From NCBI RefSeq assembly GCF_031581065.1, contig NZ_JAVLBN010000009.1:6548-70547 (forward strand): a stretch of 64,000 bases of DNA. Reading direction: 5' to 3'. The notes beneath the pieces were generated by a model. It was given only the letters and a program-made list of their open reading frames with translations. It did not search any database and was not told the DNA's origin. Positions 33,965-43,078 of the stretch are shown here, one piece after another. The stretch's first letter is position 1, and every line of letters begins with the position of its first letter. A program made the position numbers and the translations under genes. This DNA comes from Salibacter sp031581065. GTDB taxonomy: Bacteria > Bacteroidota > Bacteroidia > Flavobacteriales_G > Salibacteraceae.

Positions 33965-36445
33965 ATGAATAACTTTTTGGGAAGCCTCAACAAAATACTG
34001 ACCCTCCTCATCTTCGTCACTATTCCTTCAATTTACTTCAGTCAGGAAGCAACTCCTGTTGAAGAAGTAGATGGATTGTTCTACACAGTTCAAATTGGAA
34101 CATTCTCATCACCTGAAACTCCTGAGTCAATTGTCGAGTTAAGCGATGTCTATTTTGAAAAAATTGATGATACCAGATATCGATATTTGGTTGGGGTGTT
34201 CCGCGAAATGGAATTTGCCCGAACAAGACAGGAAGAACTCATTAACGAAGGATTTACTGGTTCCTTTGTCATAGCCTATGAAAATGGCGAAAGAATCAGC
34301 TTGCGAGTGTTGAGAGAGAGAATGGTTCAACAAGATGAAAACCTGCAAGACACAAAACTCCCGGTTTTTAAAGATTCACCAACACAGAGTGATCAAAAAA
34401 ACGAAACAGGTTTCAACTTTGAAATCACAAATGGAAACGTCCTCTCTGAAGCTACTCGTGAAGTATCAGATCTCTTTGAGAACCAAATTCTCGACTACCG
34501 CGAAATGAGGCCTGAAGTGGAACCTCTTACAGCTCAAGATCTATTCTCAATCCAGTTCGACAGCATTAGTCAGGTCGAGCTCGACAGCGCCTTACTAAGA
34601 GAAGAAATCAAAAGATTGCGCAATGATTGGGGGCTCGACTTCAACACCTGGTACATCTACAACTTTGAACCCGGGCTGGGACCTGTTGAAGATGTATTCT
34701 ACAGACAAAGAGCCAACTTTACGTTGGAGATGAATCTTCTCAAAGGCGGACTCTACAGTAATCGAAACAAAGCAAAGCAACTGGAAAGAGAAATCGAGCT
34801 GATGGATCTTCGCCACAAAGAAGAGAGCGAACGCGATCGTTATGAAGATCTTTACAACTACACGATATACTTGTTCAATCTCGAAAAACTCAAATATATT
34901 GATGAGCGCATCAAACTCTTAAACCGCAAAAAACAAATATTGGAAATGCTCTACACGAGCAAAGACAAAACCTGGGAAGATGTACTCGAGCTGCGCGGAC
35001 AAATTACTCGTGCTCAAAGCATGTACAACAAATGGCAACAGTACAACACAATCCTCAAAGATAAAGTGATGGAAGATTTTCCGGTGGAAAGAGGATTAAC
35101 AGCTTCAAAACTTCCCGTGCTCCAGCTAAACCCAGATTCGCTTTTTAGTCAGAGCCAAAACGCCAACACTGACACACTGCGCGAACAAATGCAAAGACTG
35201 AGAAGAGAAATCATAGAAATCGATCAAAACAGATGGAAAGATGTTGGCCTTAGACCGTTCTTGCGCTATACACTAATCGGTGATAATGGAAATCCCGTTG
35301 ACCGTTCTTTTTCCTCTGGCGGAATAAGCCTCGACATTCCTATTAACTGGAAAGGACGCAACTCACTAACCCAGGCACAAATCAATGCCATTACTAATGT
35401 AGATTACGTGAAAGAAAAAAATGACAACCACGAATTGCTCAACTACTACTATGAATACGAATACAAGTTAGAGCAACTCATCAGCCTTCAATACAACTAC
35501 GGAAAAATAGAAGAACGACTCCGCAAACAAATCATACGCTATCAATTTAAAGACCCTGGTTTTAGCCCATTATTAGCTGTACAGTACCTCGATGAAATGC
35601 TATCTACACGCATTGAAATGATCGATACAAAGCAAATGCTCTACCTCAAAGTCATCAAAATGATGGAGTACATGCAAAGCTACTCACCACTCCAGTTTTC
35701 TGATGTTCTGGATCTGCAAGAAAAAACGAAAAAGTACAAGAACAAGCGCGACATGTATTGCTGGTCAGATTTCTTCTACAATCAAAACAACCTCTTCCTC
35801 ATCCATTACCTAAAAGTCAATGAAGTTCGCAACTTCATCCTTTCGGTCGGAACCGAGATAAACCGCAACAAAGTTGAAGACTTCGTAAGCCTTGCTAACC
35901 GCTACGATGTCAACATGCATGGAATGATAGGCAACAACGGACTCGCTCTCGATGTGCAGCCCGATGCCATTTTGGAATACGTTGAACGCTTCCATCAAAT
36001 GGGATTCAAAGGAATTCATTTTGATATTGAGCCACAAACATTCCCAGATTGGGACGGAAACAAAGAAATGTATCTCAACAATTTGATGGAGACATTTAGA
36101 ATTGCACGCAAATTATGCAACGATCATGGCATGAAGTTGAGCGCCTCTATCCCCACTTACTACCCCAAAGAGCAATTACCTGAAATATACAGTCTGCTCG
36201 ACAAAGTCTACTTAATGGCCTACGAGCGGCCAGATATAGAATTTATTGCTCGTAAAACAAGTGAAGAGTACGCCATAAACAAAGAGAAAACTATACTTTC
36301 TTTGCGCACAAAAGACTTCAATAATCGTTTAGTTATGGAAAAATTCATTGAAGCATTAGATGCCGAAATGGAATTTGAAGAAATGGCAATTCATGACTTG
36401 GGCACATTGTTTGAGATGGATTACGCAACCTCATTTGAAGAATGA
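33965..36445 (+). CDS. SPOR-like/TolC-like/GH18-like fusion protein
   Basis: An 826-aa exported protein with three parts. Residues 30-115 resemble a SPOR-like domain (LFYTVQIGTFSS, YRYLVGVFREMEFA, GSFVIAYENGERI). Residues 170-600 look like a TolC-type outer membrane channel with long coiled coils (NLLKGGLYSNRNKAKQLERE; LDIPINWKGRNSLTQAQINAI). Residues 610-826 look like a TIM-barrel of glycoside hydrolase family 18 type, with GFKGIHFDIEP (D-x-E) and VYLMAYE. It is the first gene of a four-gene operon and overlaps the HlyD-like gene by four bases. It probably forms the outer membrane exit with a built-in polysaccharide-active domain. ATG at 33965 is used; TTG at 33962 adds one codon. Confidence 0.75.
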   Translation: MNNFLGSLNKILTLLIFVTIPSIYFSQEATPVEEVDGLFYTVQIGTFSSPETPESIVELSDVYFEKIDDTRYRYLVGVFREMEFARTRQEELINEGFTGSFVIAYENGERISLRVLRERMVQQDENLQDTKLPVFKDSPTQSDQKNETGFNFEITNGNVLSEATREVSDLFENQILDYREMRPEVEPLTAQDLFSIQFDSISQVELDSALLREEIKRLRNDWGLDFNTWYIYNFEPGLGPVEDVFYRQRANFTLEMNLLKGGLYSNRNKAKQLEREIELMDLRHKEESERDRYEDLYNYTIYLFNLEKLKYIDERIKLLNRKKQILEMLYTSKDKTWEDVLELRGQITRAQSMYNKWQQYNTILKDKVMEDFPVERGLTASKLPVLQLNPDSLFSQSQNANTDTLREQMQRLRREIIEIDQNRWKDVGLRPFLRYTLIGDNGNPVDRSFSSGGISLDIPINWKGRNSLTQAQINAITNVDYVKEKNDNHELLNYYYEYEYKLEQLISLQYNYGKIEERLRKQIIRYQFKDPGFSPLLAVQYLDEMLSTRIEMIDTKQMLYLKVIKMMEYMQSYSPLQFSDVLDLQEKTKKYKNKRDMYCWSDFFYNQNNLFLIHYLKVNEVRNFILSVGTEINRNKVEDFVSLANRYDVNMHGMIGNNGLALDVQPDAILEYVERFHQMGFKGIHFDIEPQTFPDWDGNKEMYLNNLMETFRIARKLCNDHGMKLSASIPTYYPKEQLPEIYSLLDKVYLMAYERPDIEFIARKTSEEYAINKEKTILSLRTKDFNNRLVMEKFIEALDAEMEFEEMAIHDLGTLFEMDYATSFEE

Positions 36446-37533
36446 AAAAATTTCATTTTAAAACACAAGAAAGCATTATTAAGGGGATCGAGGAAAAGCC
36501 GGTTAAAAAAGGCTTTAACTGGGATCGCGTGATCTACCTCGTTACACTCTTAATCATTGTAGTGAGCTTTGGCTCTTACTTCATCAGTAAAAGTATTAAA
36601 GTTACTGCTGAGTCTGAAGTAATAATGGATAAGTTCAATGTTACATTCACCAATGATGTCATCGTAACCGAGTTTTACGTTGAAGAAGGTGACTCAGTAA
36701 GAAAAGGGGACAGCCTCTTTAATTACATACTCTCGCGCGAAGCTGATGATGATAACATGTTTATGTCTAACAAGAATGATCGCGGCTATTCCAAAGAAAC
36801 TGAAAACTACCTTGTTAGGGAAAAGCTACAAACTGAAAGAGATCTGCAAAAAGCTCGAATGGAAATCAAATCCTTAAGGCGAGAAGTTGAAACGTTAAAA
36901 AAGGATATCGATAGAACAGAGAAGAAAGTATTCCTCGATATTGAGCCACCATCAGCTATAACAAGTCTTAAAAAAGATATTAGTAAAGCTGAAATGAAAA
37001 TTAAACAGCAGGAAGACGAAATCGACTATCTGCAAAACTACCTGGCTATCACGAACAAGAAGCTTGAAAACCTTAGATCGCAAATCCCGCAGGTTAATAT
37101 TGGAGAACTGCAAGGGATACTGAGTGGCGAGGTTAATAGGCCTGAAGAATACACTTACATCTCTCCCAAATCGGGAATGATCTCTCAGGTTTATGCAAGA
37201 AGTGACGAAGTGCGATACAAGTCAACTCTTGTTTTAGACATTATTGAGTACCAGGGACTGCACATCCTGTCCTACTTTAGACAAAAAGACCTCAAATATA
37301 TTGAGGCAGGAGATAAAGTTGATGTCACCTTCCCTGACGGCACAAAAAGTGCAGGTATAATTGATAAGATGTATCCCAAAACTGCAACAATGCCGGATAG
37401 GTTGTACGACTCGGGAAGTAAGGTTGAACGGAGAATTAGAGCGGTAGTTGTACCACTAAATGTAGAAGAAGCATCAAAATGGTATGGCTTTTACAAGATC
37501 AATGTGATCGTTTCTAAGTCTAAATACTTTTAG
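36442..37533 (+). CDS. HlyD-like membrane fusion (adaptor) protein
   Basis: A 363-aa protein with one membrane helix near residues 31-50, a split lipoyl-like hairpin (VIVTEFYVEEGDSVRKGDSLF; YISPKSGMISQVYARSDEV), a coiled coil of about 100 residues (130-220) and a beta-barrel part (GDKVDVTFPDGTKSAGIID). Such adaptors connect inner membrane transporters or synthases to TolC channels. Its start overlaps the stop of the TolC-like gene (ATGA). With a glycosyltransferase in the same operon instead of an ABC transporter, the cargo is most likely a polysaccharide. Confidence 0.85.
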   Translation: MKKFHFKTQESIIKGIEEKPVKKGFNWDRVIYLVTLLIIVVSFGSYFISKSIKVTAESEVIMDKFNVTFTNDVIVTEFYVEEGDSVRKGDSLFNYILSREADDDNMFMSNKNDRGYSKETENYLVREKLQTERDLQKARMEIKSLRREVETLKKDIDRTEKKVFLDIEPPSAITSLKKDISKAEMKIKQQEDEIDYLQNYLAITNKKLENLRSQIPQVNIGELQGILSGEVNRPEEYTYISPKSGMISQVYARSDEVRYKSTLVLDIIEYQGLHILSYFRQKDLKYIEAGDKVDVTFPDGTKSAGIIDKMYPKTATMPDRLYDSGSKVERRIRAVVVPLNVEEASKWYGFYKINVIVSKSKYF

Positions 37534-37536
37534 TAA

Positions 37537-38943
37537 ATGGATCAGGTACAGGACAGTGTTACCATAAAGCGAATTGAGAACGACTACGATAAAGAAATTG
37601 TTTTAGTAAGCGATTACGATAATTTCGATATCAAAAAAGTTCCGTTATACGATGCATTAATTCTCGACTTCACAGAAAGAGATAAATGCTTAAAGGCTAT
37701 TCGTGATGTGAGAGGATCAGGTATTGAAAGTATTTACCTCATTCCCTTATTTGTGCTGAGTATTGCTGAAATCAAAAATCAGGAGATTATTGAGTTGGCT
37801 GATGGTGTCATCAATAATATTCAAACTGATAGCATTAATACATTTGTCGAGAATGTGAAGAGCAAAAGAAGACAGCTCAAACCTTTTAACATGAATGCTG
37901 AGATTAATAAAAATCTCGTGAAAATGTTGAGGTATTCTTACAGTCGTGACAAACTGATGAAACCTGTCAAAGACCGCCACCACATTATCGGATACAAATA
38001 TCCCATACTGAGTTTGAGCCTGGGTGACGACAATGCTCGTATGCAAATACAAACTGTTCACGAAGCGGTTGAGAAAGAATACTTCAAAGCAGAATATGTC
38101 GATCGCCTTCACCTTTGCGGAAATTGCAGCTCAGGTTTTTTGAATTACAAAGAACTCGATCCCGAAACGAATTCATCTCACCTCGAAACTGAAAATCTCA
38201 TCCACCACTTTACCTGTGCCTACATTGGGCCAGAAAGTGACTTTGTTAGAGGTGATCAATACATTTGTCCAAAATGTAATAAGACACTGAGACACATCGG
38301 TGTGGATTACGACAAACCCAGTGTGATGTACCACGTTGTTGGATCTGACCGATATTTTCAGGAGCCTGTAATGAAAGCCGAGTGTATGAGTTGCGGGCAC
38401 CAAAATGAGGTTGAAGGACTACAGCAATACGATGTTTATAACCTGGCTTTAACTGAAGAAGGCGTTGAGGAAGCAATTCAGCCTAAAGGCTCACAAAGCG
38501 TCCAGGATGTTGTTTACAGCGGTTTTATTACTTACAGTACATTTGGAACCTTCCTGCGCTACGAAATTGAACGTGTTAAAACATCGAGTCGTAACAGCTC
38601 TATAGGACTCATCAGGTTAAATGTAACTTCAAAAATTGAATCTGAATTAGGTACTCGTTACGGTAAAATTATTGAGGAAATTTCTTCATTCATATCGAAT
38701 AATACTGATAGTTCGTGCATCTTGTCGAGGTCAATGCATTCATTTTTCATACTTTTCCCCGACACGCCACTTGAAAAATGCCAAATGAAGATTGAAAAAA
38801 TCAAATCGGCAATTACAGAGTTATTGAAAAACAATGTAAAAGACCAAAACATCAATGTTCACTCTACAGTTCGTGAAATCACTCCAACGAGTGAATATCA
38901 AACTGTGTTAAACGATCTTAGAGCGAGCATTCTTAACGACTAG
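37537..38943 (+). CDS. REC-like, TackOD1-type zinc-ribbon and degenerate GGDEF protein
   Basis: The 468-aa cytosolic protein has an N-terminal receiver-like domain without an obvious phosphoacceptor (residues 20-115), a central cysteine-rich region (LHLCGNCSSG, HHFTCAYIG, YICPKCNKTLRHIGVDYDKPS, ECMSCGHQNE) matching the TackOD1 zinc-binding signalling domain, and a C-terminal domain with the length and pattern of GGDEF (FLRYEIERVKTSSRNSSIGLIRL...) whose active-site loop is replaced by SRSMHSFFIL. It cannot make cyclic di-GMP by the usual mechanism; it may sense it or another signal and control the synthase encoded three bases downstream. Confidence 0.75.
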   Translation: MDQVQDSVTIKRIENDYDKEIVLVSDYDNFDIKKVPLYDALILDFTERDKCLKAIRDVRGSGIESIYLIPLFVLSIAEIKNQEIIELADGVINNIQTDSINTFVENVKSKRRQLKPFNMNAEINKNLVKMLRYSYSRDKLMKPVKDRHHIIGYKYPILSLSLGDDNARMQIQTVHEAVEKEYFKAEYVDRLHLCGNCSSGFLNYKELDPETNSSHLETENLIHHFTCAYIGPESDFVRGDQYICPKCNKTLRHIGVDYDKPSVMYHVVGSDRYFQEPVMKAECMSCGHQNEVEGLQQYDVYNLALTEEGVEEAIQPKGSQSVQDVVYSGFITYSTFGTFLRYEIERVKTSSRNSSIGLIRLNVTSKIESELGTRYGKIIEEISSFISNNTDSSCILSRSMHSFFILFPDTPLEKCQMKIEKIKSAITELLKNNVKDQNINVHSTVREITPTSEYQTVLNDLRASILND

Positions 38944-38946
38944 TAC

Positions 38947-40257
38947 ATGTTTGTCGATTATTGGGAATATTTTGTAAACTACTGGTTTGAGAAAAGCTAC
39001 CTCGAAATAATTAGAACCTTTTGGTACTTTTTCATTTTGGAGTTACCTCGTTTCCTGCTTTTTGATTTCATCATTGTAATCTCAGTAATTCTCAACAGGC
39101 AAAACCTCAAAACTCGCTATCAAAAGGCTCGCAAACTGTTGTGGGCTGAAATGCCGCTCATTTCTGTCATTGTACCTGGAAAAAATGAGGGAAAGCACCT
39201 TTACAAACTGGTAAATTCTTTAAAGGAACAAACTTACTTCAACTACGAACTCATCGTTGTCGATGACGGATCTGACGATGAAACTCCTCTTATTGGCCGG
39301 GATCTTGAAAAGAACGGCTACATTGATAAGTTCGTGCGAAATGATGTGAGAGGCGGAAAGGCCAGTGCAGCTAATCTTGCATTGCGCTATACTAAAGGAA
39401 AATACATCGTACACCTCGATGCAGATACATCATTTGACCGCGACTCCATTGAAAACATTTTGCTCCCCTTCTTCTTTGGTGAAAACATTGGCGCTGTTGG
39501 TGGAAACATTAAAGTACGCAATGCTGAGGATAGCTTCTGCTCAACGTTACAAGCTATCGAATACCTGAATACAATTTCCATGGGTAGAATTGTTTCTACC
39601 GAATTGGGAATTTACCGCATTATTTCCGGTGCATTTGGCGCTTTCAGAACCGATGTCATCAAGCGTTTAGGTGGCTGGGATATAGGTCCTGGCCTGGATG
39701 GTGATATAACAGTAAAGTTCAGGAAACTGGGCTATAAAATTCACTTTGAACCAAAAGCTGTTGGACTCACAAATGCGCCTACCAACTTTCCCACTCTCAG
39801 CAAACAGAGATTACGTTGGTCAAAATCACTGATCCGCTTTAGAATTCGCAAGCACAGCGATATTTACATCCCGGGAAAAAACTTCAACTTATTGAACTTT
39901 ATCTCCTTCGTAGAAAACGTAACTTATGATGTAATACTGAACTTTTTGTGGTGGTTTTACATCCTCGATATAGTCATCAATAACATGCGGATGTTAGCCA
40001 TCGTCATCCCGCTCAAAGTTTTCATGTACATGATCATGGATTTTGTTCAGTTCACGCTAATTCTCATGATTAGCGAGCGCTGGAAAAAAGAGCTCAAACT
40101 GTATCTATACCTGCCTGCAATGGTGTTTTATAACAGCTATTACATGCGTTTTATAAGAACGATGGCTTACTTCAAAGAAATATTCTGGTTCAGCTCTTAC
40201 AAAGACCCATGGAACCCGGCCAAAACGTCAATCAAAGCCTTTAGAAACAAGCTTTAG
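38947..40257 (+). CDS. processive family 2 glycosyltransferase (polysaccharide synthase)
   Basis: A 436-aa inner membrane synthase: an N-terminal membrane segment (residues 22-45), a cytosolic GT2 domain with IVVDDGSDDE, HLDADTSFD (DxD), GLDGDITVKF (position of the catalytic base) and QRLRW (QxxRW, the mark of processive synthases such as cellulose, hyaluronan or PNAG synthases), and three or so C-terminal membrane helices. It ends the four-gene operon and converges on the TonB-dependent receptor with a 4-base overlap. The sugar cannot be deduced; a PgaC-like beta-linked polymer is possible. Confidence 0.9.
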   Translation: MFVDYWEYFVNYWFEKSYLEIIRTFWYFFILELPRFLLFDFIIVISVILNRQNLKTRYQKARKLLWAEMPLISVIVPGKNEGKHLYKLVNSLKEQTYFNYELIVVDDGSDDETPLIGRDLEKNGYIDKFVRNDVRGGKASAANLALRYTKGKYIVHLDADTSFDRDSIENILLPFFFGENIGAVGGNIKVRNAEDSFCSTLQAIEYLNTISMGRIVSTELGIYRIISGAFGAFRTDVIKRLGGWDIGPGLDGDITVKFRKLGYKIHFEPKAVGLTNAPTNFPTLSKQRLRWSKSLIRFRIRKHSDIYIPGKNFNLLNFISFVENVTYDVILNFLWWFYILDIVINNMRMLAIVIPLKVFMYMIMDFVQFTLILMISERWKKELKLYLYLPAMVFYNSYYMRFIRTMAYFKEIFWFSSYKDPWNPAKTSIKAFRNKL

Positions 40258-42611
40258 TTTGTTTGTATTTTGAATGGTACGATCAATCTAACTGTAATAT
40301 TGCGACCCGGCTCAGGTAAATTCAACAACCTGTAACGGTTGAGATGGTTGAGATAGCGTTGATCAAATAAGTTTTGCGCTTCAATTCTTAACGTAAATGG
40401 AAACTCTCCACGACTCTGCAAGCCCACCCAGGCTGAACTCACATGATAACCCGGAGTAGCTTTTTCGTTGCGATCAACCCGGTTCTGATCAAAAACCTTT
40501 TGGTGTCTATACCCAATTTTCAACTCACGGTCAGAGCCGAGCTTAGCCGAGTACTCAACTTCGTGACTGAAACGAAATGGCGGTGTGAAGGGCAGCGGCA
40601 AATTCGTCTCAATATTGTAGTTGTGGACATAAGCAGATTGATGACTGAAAGTAAAGTGCTCGTTCAACCTGTACTGTATTGATAATTCATACCCCGTGTA
40701 AATAGCATCGTGCTGAGTGTACTGCCACAACTGATCTCCTTCTGGAAGTTGAGAGAACCGATTTGATGGTCTCAAATAAATGAAATCCTCAAAATAGTTG
40801 AAATAAGTTGATGCGTTGAACTTCCACTTCTCGAGGCGCGATTCAAATGATAGATCAAACTGATAACCGTGCTCGCTTGTCAGTTCTGAGTTTCCTTTCT
40901 CATGCCTGAATGTTCCGTGGTGAACGCCATCACTTGCCAACTCTGCAGCAGTGGGAAAACGAAAGCTCTTCCCGATGTTCAGTTTCAATTCGTTTTGGGT
41001 GTCAATATCATAACGCAGCCCCACACTTCCAGACCAACTCGAGAATTGTTCATCAAGAGCACCATTTAAACTGTAATAAAGTGTATCGTTTTGCGAATCA
41101 AACATCAACCTTTCATGAGCTGTTGTGTTCACGCTACCTATATCGTATCTCAGTCCGCCTGTGAAAAACAACTTCTCGCTTACTTTTCGTTTTGCGAGTG
41201 AGAATAGACCGTAACGCTGAGTTCGATGCTCCGGAATTAAAAACTCAAAACCATCAATTTTATTCTCTTGCCATTCTCCACTCAGTCCGGTTATTGAAGT
41301 CCACTCGCCAAATGAACTTTCCAGTTCAACACGAGAGGTAAGCGTCACGAGATCAAGGTTGAGTGCTGTTGAATCCGTAATTCTTGTGGCTCCGTGTGAA
41401 TGTGGTTCTGAAAACTCAGATCTCAAATTCTGTTGCAAACCAGCTTTAATACGCAAAGTGGATTGGCCCAGGTAATAGTTTCCCTGTAACGTAACCATAT
41501 CGTGCTGAATTTCCTGTCTCGGCAAATCGATATCCCGGCTATCATCATCAGATTGTAAATCGTAAGCCCTCGGTATTCCTATAGCCCCGGGAAACATCCC
41601 GATTTCCATATTGTAAGATGATACATTTATCCGGGTTGTGCCCCAATCGCGTTGCAAACCGATTTCACCACCGTAGTGTAACTCATTACCTGCAGTGTTT
41701 TTCAGTTCATTTTGTACAATGGGCAAAACGTACCGATTGTAGTTGAAGGATTCGGCCGGGACTTTATAGTCACCAAATGTTTTATACGTAATTCTTCCAC
41801 GAACAAAAAAATCGTTGTGGTTGTAGGCCAATTTTGAGCTGGCTCCAAAAGTGTTGTTGTTCGATTTGTAAAAAGTTTGGGCTTTGCCTTCAATGACATC
41901 TTCTTCAGGAACCAGAGCCGGTAAAATATTGATTACGCCTCCAAGTCCGTCAGATCCATAAAGCAGTGAATTGGGGCCTTTGACAACTTCAACTCGTTCA
42001 ACTCCAAACTGATCGATTTCGAGTCCGTGATCTGCTCCCCACTGCTGTCCGTTTTGTTTAACTCCATTGTTGTTGACCAAAACCCTGTTGAAGCTGAGTC
42101 CGCGAATAACCGGCTTACTCACTCCCACTCCGGTATTTAAAGCATTAATACCTGGAATCTTTTCAAGTGTTTCCACAAAATTATTTCCACTATTTTGCTC
42201 AAAAAATGCTGCTGTGAGCTCCCTGTTATCGAGGGCATCGTGATCAGTTGCTTTGTGGCCTTCAATGATGATTTCATCGATGTTTTGGACAGAATGCTTC
42301 AACACGATATTGAGATGAGTATCATCATTCACTTCAACGGTATCAACATAGTCGTGAAAACCCATGCTTGATATTCTAAATACATGCTCACCAGGATTTA
42401 CTTTTAAGCTGAAACGGCCATTGTTATCTGTAGCTACCAGGTTAAATGTATCTAATAATTGAACATAGGCATCTGGCACTGCGTGCCCATGTTCGTCAGC
42501 TACAGTACCGGAGAGCCTGAACTTCGATTGGCTCTGACCGTTAACGGCACAGTACAACAAAAGAGTTAACACAACTATTTTACGCACGTTGACAGGTTTT
42601 ACAAATGCCAT
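40254..42611 (-). CDS. TonB-dependent receptor
   Basis: A 785-aa outer membrane receptor (ATG at 42611 preferred over 42629): signal peptide (VRKIVVLTLLLYCAVNGQSQ), carboxypeptidase-regulatory-like domain (FRLSGTVADEHGHAVPDAYVQLLDT), plug (NFVETLEKIPGINAL, VIRGLSFNRVLVNNNG, VEVVKGPNSLLYGSDGLGGVINI) and a 22-strand barrel ending GRNITVRLIVPF. The coding start overlaps the end of a Fur-family regulator gene, so the cargo is probably a metal complex; His-containing loops (SEPHSHGATR, VHHGTFRHEKG) would suit zinc or haem. Metal identity is inference. Confidence 0.92.
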   Translation of the reverse strand: MAFVKPVNVRKIVVLTLLLYCAVNGQSQSKFRLSGTVADEHGHAVPDAYVQLLDTFNLVATDNNGRFSLKVNPGEHVFRISSMGFHDYVDTVEVNDDTHLNIVLKHSVQNIDEIIIEGHKATDHDALDNRELTAAFFEQNSGNNFVETLEKIPGINALNTGVGVSKPVIRGLSFNRVLVNNNGVKQNGQQWGADHGLEIDQFGVERVEVVKGPNSLLYGSDGLGGVINILPALVPEEDVIEGKAQTFYKSNNNTFGASSKLAYNHNDFFVRGRITYKTFGDYKVPAESFNYNRYVLPIVQNELKNTAGNELHYGGEIGLQRDWGTTRINVSSYNMEIGMFPGAIGIPRAYDLQSDDDSRDIDLPRQEIQHDMVTLQGNYYLGQSTLRIKAGLQQNLRSEFSEPHSHGATRITDSTALNLDLVTLTSRVELESSFGEWTSITGLSGEWQENKIDGFEFLIPEHRTQRYGLFSLAKRKVSEKLFFTGGLRYDIGSVNTTAHERLMFDSQNDTLYYSLNGALDEQFSSWSGSVGLRYDIDTQNELKLNIGKSFRFPTAAELASDGVHHGTFRHEKGNSELTSEHGYQFDLSFESRLEKWKFNASTYFNYFEDFIYLRPSNRFSQLPEGDQLWQYTQHDAIYTGYELSIQYRLNEHFTFSHQSAYVHNYNIETNLPLPFTPPFRFSHEVEYSAKLGSDRELKIGYRHQKVFDQNRVDRNEKATPGYHVSSAWVGLQSRGEFPFTLRIEAQNLFDQRYLNHLNRYRLLNLPEPGRNITVRLIVPFKIQTN

Positions 42612-42993
42612 TGGCAACCATGTAAACATCGTTGATCATGAGGTCGTTAGGTAAATTCATTTCAGGAATTGGCAAGTCGAGACAGTAACTGTTACCGCAT
42701 TTAGTACAGTGAAAATGAACGTGATCATCCTCGTGGCTGGAAATATCACAATGGTCAGAACACAGCGAAAAACGAACCGTTCCTGTTTCATCGTACACTT
42801 TGTGCAAAAGGCCTTTATCCTCAAATGAGTGAAGTGTTCTGTAAAGAGTAACCCGATCAAAATGATCGCCCAGTTTATCTTCCAGCTCTGCATGAGAAAG
42901 AGCCCTACCTGCACTCAGGTACTCTTTCAAAACCTCAGTGCGAGTAGCTGTTTTGCGTAATTTGTGTTTTTTTAAAAGATCAGTTGCTTCCAT
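42580..42993 (-). CDS. Fur-family metal-dependent repressor
   Basis: A 137-aa repressor with a winged helix (KLRKTATRTEVLKEYL, FDRVTLYRTLHSFEDKGLLHKV), a His-rich dimer domain (DISSHEDDHVHFHCTKCG) and a C-terminal CKTC, so both CxxC pairs for structural zinc are present. Fur, Zur and PerR cannot be separated with certainty; the neighbouring His-rich lipoprotein and receptor suggest Zur. It is the first gene of the operon with the TonB-dependent receptor and faces a cluster of TTGCATTT repeats. Confidence 0.9.
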   Translation of the reverse strand: MEATDLLKKHKLRKTATRTEVLKEYLSAGRALSHAELEDKLGDHFDRVTLYRTLHSFEDKGLLHKVYDETGTVRFSLCSDHCDISSHEDDHVHFHCTKCGNSYCLDLPIPEMNLPNDLMINDVYMVANGICKTCQRA

Positions 42994-43007
42994 ATAATGA
43001 AACTTTG

Positions 43008-43059
43008 TTGCATTTATTTTTGCAATTTAGTTGCATTTGCAATATTATTGCATTTACAA
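43008..43059. promoter_or_regulatory. cluster of TTGCATTT repeats, probable Fur-family operators
   Basis: TTGCATTT occurs at 43008, 43031 and 43048, with TTGCAA at 43020. The middle copy forms the near-palindrome TTGCATTTGCAA (43031-43042) and the last the related TTGCATTTACAA (43048-43059). They lie between the divergent Fur-family and DUF4625 genes and so can control both. Confidence 0.6.
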
Positions 43060-43078
43060 ATTTAAAACGAATTTTATT

